DNA of 64,000 nt from NCBI RefSeq assembly GCF_028769735.1, contig NC_088186.1, positions 9,827,001 through 9,891,000 of the forward strand, given 5' to 3'. The stretch's first letter is position 1. Each line of letters opens with the position of its first letter. The notes under the pieces are model-generated. The model had not been told where the DNA came from. It ran no database searches and was given only the letters and a program-made list of their open reading frames with translations. The DNA is from Zonotrichia leucophrys gambelii (Eukaryota > Chordata > Aves > Passeriformes > Passerellidae). Of the stretch, positions 36,901 to 48,900 are shown in pieces. The translations under genes were made by a program, and so were the position numbers.

Positions 36901-39900
36901 GCCTGTGTTTTGCAGCCACTCTGGCTCTACCCCTGCCCAAGCTGGCTGACAAACAGCTGCACTCCCAGCACAGCTGCCCCTGCCACAGCAGGGTCAGCAG
37001 GAGCACTGAACAACCCTCCAAGGAGAGAGACAAGAGCAGCAAGGCTAAACCCCAGCAGCACAGCCTGCTGCACAAGGCAGTGCCCTTGCTGGGCTCCCAC
37101 TCCCACCCTCCCTTGCAAATTAAATCATTAGAAGAAGAAACCCATGACTCCTCACTGCTGTATCTGACCCCTGCTCAGGCCAGACTCCCAGGGAAAAGCC
37201 AGAGTTAAATTAATGACTGACAGGGATGTCCCACTGCCCATGGGGAGATGGGGTTGGTGTTTCACTGCTGAGCTCTGAGTGCTGCTCATGCCAAGGATGA
37301 GCATAAGGAGGAGCCCTAAGCCTGGCAATGCCTGCCCTGCCTTCCCTTGGCAATCCTCCCACACAGCCTGGCTGGGCTGCAGAGCCCAGAGCCCACATGT
37401 GCCATTTCCACCCCACCTGGCTGTTCCACCTAGACCTTGAGCCCCCACAAAGCTCCCCCAGACCCCAAAGCTGGGCTCAGCACACCTGACAGCTTTTCCA
37501 AATCACATCAGCATTTTGGAGTCACCCTAACAGGAACTAGGGAAATAAAAGTGTCTGTATGACTCATGCTATCATCACAGCAGAAGGGATTTACTCACAT
37601 AGAGGATGGGGATGATGGAGGGGTCGTCCCTGCGGATGATTGTTGGGACATACTCAGCTTTGGGCACCTTGGAAGAGATGAGCTGCAAAGGGGAACAAAG
37701 GTGCAACAGCATGAGGAGAAGGCAGCAGAGTCTGGCCAGAAGCACAAAGGCCATAAACCCTGCTCAGCTGTCTCAGTGTGACTCGAGGGGCAGCTAACCC
37801 AGTTTATCCACATGCCAGGGGAAGGTTTCCAGCCCAGAGCACCCCCTGAGTCCACATGAGCACACAGCTCTGCCCTCAGCTGCACTGGGCCCAGAACAGG
37901 CTGGAAAGGGGACACCGGAGTGCACAGAGGATGGAGCAGCTTGTGCACCACCATGGATGGCTGTATCCTGTCACTGTGATATTTTCTGAAAGATCCCTTC
38001 ACCAGGATTTCTTCTTCTAGGAAACTGAGAAGCCTCAGAGAAAAATGTAAATAATAATTATCCGATTTGCTTCTCCTGAGTTTGGCTGCTTTGGAATGTG
38101 GTCTGGACATTGTTTACCAACAGGTGCATGTTTGATTGGTTTCATGTAAATTGTTTTTGTGACTTAATGACCAACCACCATCAGCTGTGTTGGACTCTGA
38201 GGAGTCAGTCACAAGTTTTTATTATTTTTTTCTTGTTAAACCTTCTGTCTGTATCCTTCTCTTTCTTTAGTATAGTTTTAGTATAATATAGTATACCATA
38301 ACATAATCATCTGGCCCTGCACCAGGCACAGCAGGCACAGGGCTGCAGGTTTCAGACAGTGCTGACAACTCTGGCTGAAGCCTCAGCTGGCACCAGCAGC
38401 ACCAGAGCCTGAACTCTGTGTGATTCCAGGTCCCTCAGTTCCAGTGTGGGAGCAGAGCTGGCAGTGGTGCTCAGCTCTCTGTTTTCAGGGTTAACAAGCC
38501 TCAGGCTGACTTGGTTCTGTGTTGGTGTCATGTGGCATTCACATTCTCTGAAAAAATTCCTTCACCCAGGACTTTTCTCCTGGTAAGCCTCAGAGAAAAG
38601 GAAAACAATTCTTATCTCATTTGCTTCTCCTGTGTTGTGCTCATGTGCAATGTGTTTGGAGATTGTTTACCCACAGGTGATTGTTCCATTGCATTCTGCT
38701 GGGAGTTGTTTTCACAATTTGGCCAATCAGGGCCAAGCTGTGTCAGGACTCTGGAGAGAGTCAGAAGTTTTCACTGTTATCTTTTTAGCATTCTGTAAGT
38801 ATCCTTTCTGTATATCTTGGTATAGTTAGTATAGTGTTCTTTAATATAATATAGCATAATAAAGTAATAAATTAGCCTTGTGAGAACATGGAGTCAGATG
38901 CATCATTCCTGCCTTCATTGGGGCATTCCCTGCAAATACAATGGTGTCAGTCCTGCTCTGAGCTGGATTACAGATCCCTCCTTCTAGTTTTATTTCAATG
39001 CACTACCTGATCTGAGCCTGTGTCAAGTCTTGGTTCATCTCTGAGTGACCCTCACAGACCCCTGAGGCTGTGCCTATACAACAGACTTCCCATGAAGATC
39101 CTGAACTCAGCAGCACTGAAAGGACACGCAGAGCATGAGCTGGAAACACTCACCATTATTTTTGGTGGAATAAAGTCTTCTCCGTCACATGCCATGGCTT
39201 CAAGTTCCTTTTCTGCTTCCCAGTTCAAGTCAAAGTCACCATCCAGAGTCCCGCAGGAATCCTGAAGGTCATGGCCTGCCAGAACACAGCAGGGAGCATT
39301 ACAAGGGCAGAACAGCCTTCCCCACTCCATCCTGCCTTGGCAGCTTCCTCACAAGAGGTGCCACGACACTCGTGCTCTCTTGTCACCACAGAGTGACAGA
39401 CACCACTCTGGGGCTGGTGCCTTCAAACAGACAAACATGTAACAAATGAAGAGTGCACAGAGAGCTCACGTCACGTGTCACAGAACTTCAGCACTCTCGC
39501 AGTCACCAAGCTTGGTTTTCAAATGCTAAGTCACAACAGTCACCCTGTCACTCCAGAAATGGGGAAGGAGACAGAACACAGACAGACTCTACACTTCAGC
39601 ACTGCCAGGCTGATAAGCAGAAGTCCAAAGACTTCAAAGCTGGTCTCCTTGTAGTAATTACTGCTCTGACTACATCTTTTCAGGGATCATAAAGAAAATC
39701 TGACTTGTGGGTCAGACTGATCCTGGCAGAGAAGTCTTAGAGCGTGCGTGAGGACAGCTGCAACAAACACAGTCATATTGCAACAGTAGACTTGAACTTG
39801 TTCTCCAAATCGACCTTACCTGTTGGCCTTCAATGCCTCCTGGGGAAAAAAACATCTGGAAGGAATATAATTGACCATTAAAGGTTAAAAACAGAGATGG

Positions 39901-42900
39901 TTGCTGGACTGAGGAAAGAGAACCGAGGCGCCGCTGTTTGTGCCTTTGGGGACGTCCGAGTGTCGCTGGGCAGTGCCTGGAGCCTGTGTCAACCACGGCT
40001 TTCCCATGGCTTTCCATGGCTTTCCCATGGCTTTTCCATCTGCCTCCGGGCAGCTGAGGGAGCAGGGAGGAGTCAGACTGCCACACAACAGGGTCATGTT
40101 GTGAACCTGGCCTTTGATACACCTCCCCTTGCAACCTGGGTCTTCTACAGCTAGCAGGGCCAGATCTCGTGCTTACCTGGTAGATCAGGTCATTTCATTA
40201 GTGAAATTCACTTCAACATGGGCAAACTCATATCCACCAAGCTCCTGCCTACAGGCTTGCAATAAAATCTGTGTAAAACAGCCACTCCCTTTATAAGAAT
40301 ACAGATGCTGGCATTCCTTCCTGTAAATGAACACAACAGCATCTCAGTCCCCTCAAGCAGAACATGGCAGCATTACTGGGGATTCCCAGAGGGATTCCTG
40401 GCAGCCCAAATGAAGATCAGATTGCCCCAAGCTATCACCTGTGCAGGAAATCAAAGCTCCATCTCATCAGCTCCGTTCTTGAGCTATTCCAGGCTAGGAA
40501 AGAGCTCAGAAGGGGCTCCTGCATGGGAAGCCACGTTAGCCCCACTATGGTGAAGGCAGCCTTGGACTGCTGAGTTTCCAGAGAGGTTGTTTTGGTGCCA
40601 AGAGGATAAGGGATGATGGGAACAGAGTAAGAGAGTTGTACCACTGGGTACCCTTTGGCAACTGCTCAATAATCTGAGGTTGGATGAGTGGTGCTCTACA
40701 AATAAATACAGGTACACACAGATGAACAGGTACATACACCTGGAGCGTTACCTGCTCCGATCTCAGGAAACTAAAAAAGGATCACAGACAGGACAGAGGG
40801 CACAGAGGAGTTACTCCAGTGGGACTCCAGCCAACAACTGCTGGAGGGTTTGCCCACAGGAGGAAGCTCAAAGGACTCAGAACTCACTTTCTCGAGAGTC
40901 ATGGAAGGAATCAGCTTTGATGGGAGTCGGGTCACTCCAGGACCTGCTGAAGCTCCTCTCACGCCGTTCGGCAAATGCTAAAGGATAAAACCAGAGCACG
41001 ACATTAACAGATCCCAAAGCACCTCTGCTGCTGCCAGCAAACAAATCATCCAGCAGATTGCCACCAAAGCCACACATCACAGACTCCCTTGGGCTGCTCC
41101 TTCCATTTGCCAAACGTGAGTCCTTTCCACACAGCAGAGACAAGTGCCCACTTGTGCACAGGATGGGACATGGAACACAGAAAAAGGACAACACTTGATG
41201 GTCTCTCCTCAAATGCACACAGCTCAAACCTCAATTTAACCAAGGCCAGTCCAGTGTCCCAGTGTAAGTGCTCAGATTCCAAGGCCTCACAGAATTATGC
41301 ACTGCAACACCTGCATGGCCAGAAGGCAGCTGTAGTGCTCCAGTAACTTCTCCCTTCATGTTCTACTGGCATCCCAGTCAGAGCTGGACCAAACAGCAGG
41401 GAGGGGATGTCTCTGGAAAGCTCACGCTTTCTACATTTTGTTGCAAAAGAGGAAATCCTTCAGCCTTTGCTCGCCTGCACTCTTGTGAGCACTACTCATG
41501 GCTTTTTTTCCTCCCAGGGAGTGCTGTATTGTTTGCACTGGCATTTCCCAAGCACAAACCAAGCTTGGCTCAGACGGCCGCACCGCAGGCAAATTCCTGG
41601 GAACTGGCAACCACCGTGTCTGACTTGGCAAGCCCATGTGAGAGCCATTATGCCAGGATTAACAGCCACTTATGGGCACTAATACCTATTTCTGGTGGCA
41701 GACAGAGTGGGCAGCAGGGAATTGAGTAACAGCAGCACAGGAATTCACTGCAGATCAGCATCACAAGAGCAGCCTGTCCCCTGCTGAAGTGTGGCCAGGG
41801 TGGGTGTCTGGGGAGACAAATGATGTCTTCAGCTCTTCAGGTGATCCCCATCCTCAGCTTTCAGACAAACCCAGGCATTTAGCTACTGTGCACAGAAAGA
41901 AAGCTTTGAAAACATGACCCAAGAGTTCCTCAGGCAGAGCCAAGCCTGAGTTTCACAGAGGTAAGCCCTGTCCACGTCAGGGAGTGCTAACTCAGATGCC
42001 AGTGAAGACTCTGGAAAGGGCAAAGCTCTTTGCTGATCATTTCCCACAGCACATGAGAAAGGAAAGAATGCAAATTGAACTCAGCAATGCTTTGCTGTGG
42101 GGACTCTGTACATGATGCCTGGCCAGGGAGGTTGGGAAGAACAAGATGCTTTCTCTTCTGGAGCAATCCTCAGCTCCCAGGAGCAGGTTACACCACTTCC
42201 ACAGCACTAAGGGAGTTGCTCAACCAAGTTCTGGAGGATTATTGCCTTCACCAGGGAAAGGGAACTGCAATTTTGCAGGCCTAAGAGGTGATTTCTTCCT
42301 CAGTGAGGCATAACATTCCCTGATTTGCCCCTTGCTCCAATCTCTTCTCTGATCCTCTTCTTTCTTCCTTCCACCATCATCTCAGTTCCCCCAGGCAACT
42401 CTCCCCCAGGGCCAGCTGTGGAGATGACAGTGGGACAGGGCAGGAGGGGACAGCCAGCAGTCTGTGTGGCACATGGAGCCACAGCTGGTCACAGCTGCAG
42501 AGAGAGGCCGGGCAGCTCTGCTGAACTCCCAGCTTGGGTTCTCCTCACTGGCCTCCACCCCAGTGATCACCAAAATCCACACAGGGGACAAGGATGCTGC
42601 AGCTTTCCTTCCATGCCTTGCACCTGAGATGTCCCACAGCCACAGCAAGGGTCCTTGGGAACAGCCCCCAGGCTGCTGCAGGCATCCACATGTCCTGGAC
42701 ACTCACAACCACCTGGCCTTCTTGTTTGTAGGGTAAAATGGCACCAACAGGTCAATTCCTCTCTCCAGCCCAAAGCCAGGTCTTTCAACCCACATCTGCA
42801 TGTGACAGAATTCCCACAAAGCCCACAAGCTCCTCACAGCCACACTTCCAGTGCTCACTTACTTTGTGCTTTAACCCTTCGGCTCCCCACCATGCGGAGG

Positions 42901-45900
42901 TGCTTCCGAAAATTCCTGCAAGAAAGGCCAAACACAACCTTTGAGAAAGGAGACAAGAAGCAACACCTGGGCCCAGCAGGACTGTGAAAACAGGGAGGAA
43001 GAAAAGAAAATAAAATGGGGATGATGGTCTATTTCCCTCTGGGCATTCCAAAGCGGGAGACCAGGTCCCCAGCCTGCAGTGGTTTAGTGCTGGGATGGAG
43101 ATGTTCATTGAGTGGGGCTGTTCTGAGCTCCCTGGGCTGCTGGTACAGGGCAAGTGGGGTCCCACAGGGCAGCCCTCTGCTCATGGCTGCTTTCCCTTTT
43201 CTCTGGTTGAGCTTCACCTGTGCTGGATTTGCTGAGGACACCAGTGCTGGCAGTGCTCCCTCTTTTCCTGGTGCAGTAACTGCTCCCCTCTCTCCAGCAC
43301 AATGTGGGGGGCCCAGCTCGGCACACTGGGGGCTGTGCTCATTTCCAAACACAGCTCCTAAAACCCCTCCTGTGCTGTTGGTAACCATGCAGCTCGTGCT
43401 GCTCTCCAGGCACAGCTGGGGAGGACCAAAGCACGTTCTCCCTCCTTGCACAGCAGAGTTCAGTGATGCTGCCTGTCCCCATGGGCCTGTTCTCCTCATG
43501 TGCTGCCCTGCCCTGGCCTCACAGGCAGGTCCAGAGGGGCTGCAGAGCACACAGCTGCAGGGGAAAGCCTTGGGGAGCAGCTACACTCCAGCAGAGCACA
43601 CAGCTGCAGGGGAAAGCCCTGGGGAGCAGCTACACCCCAGCAGAGCACACAGCTCCAGGGGAAAGCCCTGGGGAGCAGCTACACCCCAGAGCCAGCTCTG
43701 TGTGAAACAGAATGTCCTGGCCACTCCTCAGAGGCCATGGCCAAGGGACTCTGTCCAGCTTCTCCAAGTGCAAGGGACCAGTTTCTCTCAGTTTCTCATC
43801 ACTCACGAGGCAGGAACAGGACAGGAACAAACAGGACACCAGAAGAGACAGGGAGAAGCAGCATCAAGAGTAGTGTCACCTCTCTATGAACCCTTTATAG
43901 TGACTGTGGCTTCACCTCACAGTGCAGCCCCATGCACTGGGCACCCTGCAGTGGGGGAGCCTTCCTGGATTCCTTGTGGCCCCCAACACACAGGGCAAAC
44001 ACCAGGCAACAGAGACCACAGCTGGTGAAAGGGGTAAGTCACACGTTGTCTGGCTCACACACAGGTTAGTGGGATGAGTAAGGACATGGTACAACCATGC
44101 AGATGCTTTAGCAAACTGACTGGAACAAAAGACACTTCCAGCACTGACACGAAATTGTTCAAAGGAACTCGGATCCATCTGCTCCTGTCCAGGAGATCCA
44201 CACAAACACAGTGCTCATGGAGAGCACTGCACCCACGTCACCTCCTGCACTTCCCCTCCTTGGCCTGGGAGCCCTTGTTGTCATCAGGCTCCAAATTCAG
44301 CAAGAAGCAAAACCAGCAGCTGGGAGCAGCATTGTTCCATGCCAAACTTCTGTCTACACTTGGGCTATTAATGTTTCCCAAAGATTTATTTTGTCTCTAC
44401 TTGGGTACATAAAGATTCACTGCTGTGGATGAGACAAGTGCCCCTTTAGGCACATCCCTGGCCTGGCTTTGTACAAAGCCTTCTAGGGTGCACCACCACT
44501 TACAGGGCATTCAACTAAAATCCAAATAAATACAATATTTTAAAGGAACCAGGGCTGTTCTTTACACAAAGAAGTCTCAGACATATGTTATATGGAAACC
44601 TTTATGGTCTGTTGTGAGCCTGAGATCATAGCAAACACTGAGCACCACTGTTAATTGCCCAAGGCCACTGTCACATCCTTTGGGCTTTTGGCATTTTGGA
44701 GTAAAACCCACTTTTCTTTTAAATGCTCAGCTGTCCTCTCCACAGAGGAGTTTCTTCAGACCCTGGGGGAAGAGGGGTAAAGCAGCCTTTGCCATAGAAG
44801 AAGGTTGCTCCCAGCTGCCTGGACAGCTTGGGCTCTCCCTTGACAGACCTAAATACATCTCCTAAACTCTGCTGAGAGCAGCTCCAAGGAGAATCCAGCT
44901 GTTCAAGGTTAACCACTGCACTAAACACTCACAGAATGGGACAAAGGCCTTTTGCTCCATCTATTTTCTTCTAGAAAAAACAGCCCTTTGGAAAAGAAGT
45001 GCAAGTCTGGGACTTCCTCCTAATGTGGCCATGCTGGGAACATCTAGATCTTTCTGAGGGCTTCTTGCAGCTGCCTGGCTCCTCAGGCTCCTCTGTGCCT
45101 GCATGTCAGCATGAGAGCCCCTGGGAAAGCTGCAAACAGCTCTGTGAGCAGTGGGGCTCCCCAAACCTGCCCAGGAACCCTGTGACACTTGATCCCTTGC
45201 AAGATCCCTTCACCCATCATGACACAACCAGCATCCCTCACGTTTCAGTGATGAAATCTCCTTACCACTCCCTTTTCTGAACAGCTCTGCTCCAGTGTGC
45301 CTCACGGTCTGCATGGCCCCATGGCACCTCCAGGGCATCCATCCCAGCCAGAGGGGCTCCAAGGCACTGCAGTCCCTCTCCACCCTGCAGCTCTGCCTGC
45401 AGTGGGGCACCCCGCTCTGCCCAGGAGCTTTTCCCTGCCCAAACTCCTGGCAGCACCTCTCAGTCCCCTCTCAGGCTGCTCCTGCAGTGGGCACAGCTCT
45501 GGGCATCCCTCACTCCACAGGCAGCATCCCTGTGGCCACACCACACATCCCAGCCTCCCTGGACACCAGCCAGCACTGAGGGGGCTGTGTGAGAACAGCT
45601 GAACCCTGAAACACCACCAAGGGCTGCACAGCAAACACCAAACCCACAGTGGGGTTCTCCTCACTCCCTGCAGGGCAGGGCTGAGCTCTGCCAGCAATCC
45701 CTGCACCAGAGCCCCTCCTCTGCTGTCACCTCCTCTCTGGGACAGGCAGGCACAGCCAGGCTCCCTGCACTGTGCTCAGCAGGAGCAGGGACACGGCTCA
45801 GGTCAGTCCATCCTCCCTCCTGACCACACAGCCCCACCAAGGCTCACAGCTGCTCCTCTACTCACAAACCATTTCCCAACCAAGACTTACCTCTGCCTAA

Positions 45901-48900
45901 CAAACTCTGAGAAATCTCTCTTTTTAAAGATACACTGTCTGTTTCGAGTGTCTTTAGTTTGGATTTTTATTTCTCTTTGTTATTGATGAAAACAACCTCA
46001 CCACTCTGAAGTTGCTATAAAAAATATTGCCTGGCAATTTCTCATTTAAGAAAATCTGATGTTTTTCTCCCACTTGGTTTTGAACAGTGCTGAAGTGATC
46101 ATGGTAGTTTTAAACCAATTACACAGATACTGTGTTATCCTTTATAGTAGGCTGCCACAACTCTGGGCACATTTAAAAAACCAAACCAGTTCTGATTCCT
46201 ACTGTGAGTAAATGATGTGCCATAGGAAGTCTGCAGAAGGAAACCAGGCCTTTCTGTAATACCTGGACAAGGAATCAGTCCCCATCCACTTTTATTTCCT
46301 TTCTATTATAGAAAAAAAAAAGACTTAAAAATAGACTTCTGGTCACTAGAGATGTCAGTTTTGCCTAGGTCTCAGATTTTTGAGGTGCATTTGTACATGC
46401 AGTAACAGCACATACAGTATTCATCTAACCTCAAACAAATTCCTGCCTGTGGCAAGGGAGCTGGAACTAGATCATAATTTAGGTTTCTTCCAATCCAAAC
46501 CATTCTGTGATGATACAAAATTCCAAGTTGGCATGGGGAAATTGCATCTTTAATTTTTTAAGTATGTATTTTTCTGCCTGAGGCACAGATCATGTGGAAT
46601 GCTAAAAGCAACTTGACAGTGTTCTTTAAGAAGAGGGAGATCAGCTATCCCTGAGCATCATTCACCTGCACAGCTCCAGCAGAGGCACTGCCAGTGTCCC
46701 CAGGACAGCACAGAGACAGGGACAGCCACAGTCAATGGCACCAGGGCTCAGCAGTGACCCCAAGGGCCCATGCAACAGCAGGTCACAGCTGTGGGGACGG
46801 GCCCTACCTCTGGATAAGAGCTGCAGAATCATTCTCTCGTTTCCGTCTCTTCCTCTCTGCGTAGCCCCTGAACGCCCTGGGGAACCACGGCAAGCCATTA
46901 ACCAGGTCCAGCTGGGAGGGGACAAGGGACACACAGAGGGAGCTCTGGGCAGACAACAGAGGCTGAGCTGCCCAGGGGGCTGGGCAGCACCACGTGTGGG
47001 TCAGGGCACTCAGAACACAGCTCCTCACCCACCTGGGCTGCTCCTCAAACGTGGCCCAAAGGAGCACCCACCATCCCTGGGCTGCTCCTCAATCAGAACG
47101 TGGCCCAAAGGAGGAACCACCATCTCTGGCTGCTCCTCAAACATCAGAACCCAAAGGAGGAACCACCATCCCTGGGCTGCTCCTCAAACATGGCCCAAAG
47201 GAGCACCCACCATCCCTGGGCTGCTCCTCAATCAGAACGTGGCCCAAAGGAGGAACCATCATCCCAGGGGTGCCCCTCAAGCATGGCCCAAAGAAGCAAC
47301 CACCATCCCTGGGCTGCTCCTCAAACAGGAGAAGGTGGCCCAAAGGAGGAACCACCATCCCTGGGCTGCTCCTCAAACATGGCCCAAAGGAGCACCCACC
47401 ATCCTTGGGCTGCACCTCAATCAGAACGTGGCCCAAAGGAGGAACCACCATCTCTGGGCTGCTCCTCAAACATCAGAACCCAAAGGAGGAACCACCATCC
47501 CTGGGGTGCCCCTCAAATATGGCCCAAGGGAGCAACCACCATCCCTGGGCTGCTCCTCAAACATCAGAACGTGGCCCAAAAGAGCACCCACTATCCCTGG
47601 GCTGCTCCTCAAACATGGCCCAAAGGAACACCCACCAGCCCTGCTCTGCAGAAAGGACCTGGGAGCTGCAGCCACACCCTCTCTGCACACCAGCATTGAG
47701 AGGAACTCCTCTCCACTTCCAAGTGTGCCAGTGCCCAAGGGCTGCACTCAGAGGATGAGGATGGTTTGGTGGGATCCATGTAGGCCCACCAGGTGTAGCC
47801 ACCTAACCTCCAGCCAGCTGACAGAGCCCCTAGCACAGGGAAAGCACGAGTGAATATGATGGACAGGAGAGGAGAGTTTAGCTAGGACACCAACAGACAA
47901 GGAAATAAAATAAAATAAGATTATACTTACGAGATGCTAGAGATTCCAGGAGATGCAGAGAAAAAGAGAGAAAAGAGGAATTTATTAGTGCTCAGCCCCA
48001 GCCAGCGTTCTAAGGGAATTCTCACTCCAGAAGGAATATATCTTGTTAGGTGGAAGGAAATTGCTTTTTAAATTAAACATTTCTCAGTGGTGAGACTCCT
48101 CCTTGACTGAGCTTAATCCTCCCTGGGGCAGGGCTGACATGTGGCTTGGATGCAAAGTGAGCTCCACACAGACCCAGAGGATGTGCAGATGTACAAGAGC
48201 TGAGTGTGGCCTGTCAGGCTGCAGAACCACGAGCTCCTGGAGCAGGGAGAGCTGCTCCCACCATGGCAAACACTGCTGAAGCTGGCTCGTGCTGCTGCTC
48301 CATGAAGGGAGAGAGAACAGCGGGTTGAAAACAATGGAACAGAGGCCAAGGGCACCTGGAGAGCCACCCCAGCACTTTGGGGACTTCTGGAGGATTTTCT
48401 GTGTCACTTCCAGAGGCAGCACAGAAGCCCAGAAATGTTAACCAAGGAGCCACATCTATCAAGGGACTTGTGCTCCTCCATGGTTCCCTCAGGGCACCAT
48501 TCCCCAAACCAACCCCACGATGGCCTCCAAGCCTTGCAAGCCCAGCCATGGCCCATCATCCTGCAACAAATCTGCCCAGAAAATACAAATTCAGACAGCA
48601 AAGGCTGTGTCCAAATGTGCTGATTTTGCTGATGGTTTGTGGGTAAGATCAGAACTGTGATATACCATTGATTGTTATCAGACAATATCTTTTAAATGTT
48701 TTTTTCTGGGGGATGCAGCTACCCCACTCCTGAACTCCAGATCCAGCCCTCCCTGCATGCATCCTTCCAGCTCTGGTCCAGTCTGGGTTATCCCAAGAGA
48801 AATAACCAGCCTCTTTTCAGGATTTGGGGAGAGAAAGGAAAGAAATGTCAGAGAAACAAGAGTACAAAAAGGACACAAGATTAGACAAGAAGAAACAGAG

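Noticed and set aside
43015..44028. 337-codon plus-strand frame
   Set aside because: It joins a decayed CR1 reverse-transcriptase fragment to a 49-bp tandem repeat; the catalytic motif is damaged, so it is not a functional protein.
46735..47853. Plus-strand 372-codon frame
   Set aside because: It runs antisense across an NSMF exon and then through the 44-50-bp minisatellite. It is repeat-derived.
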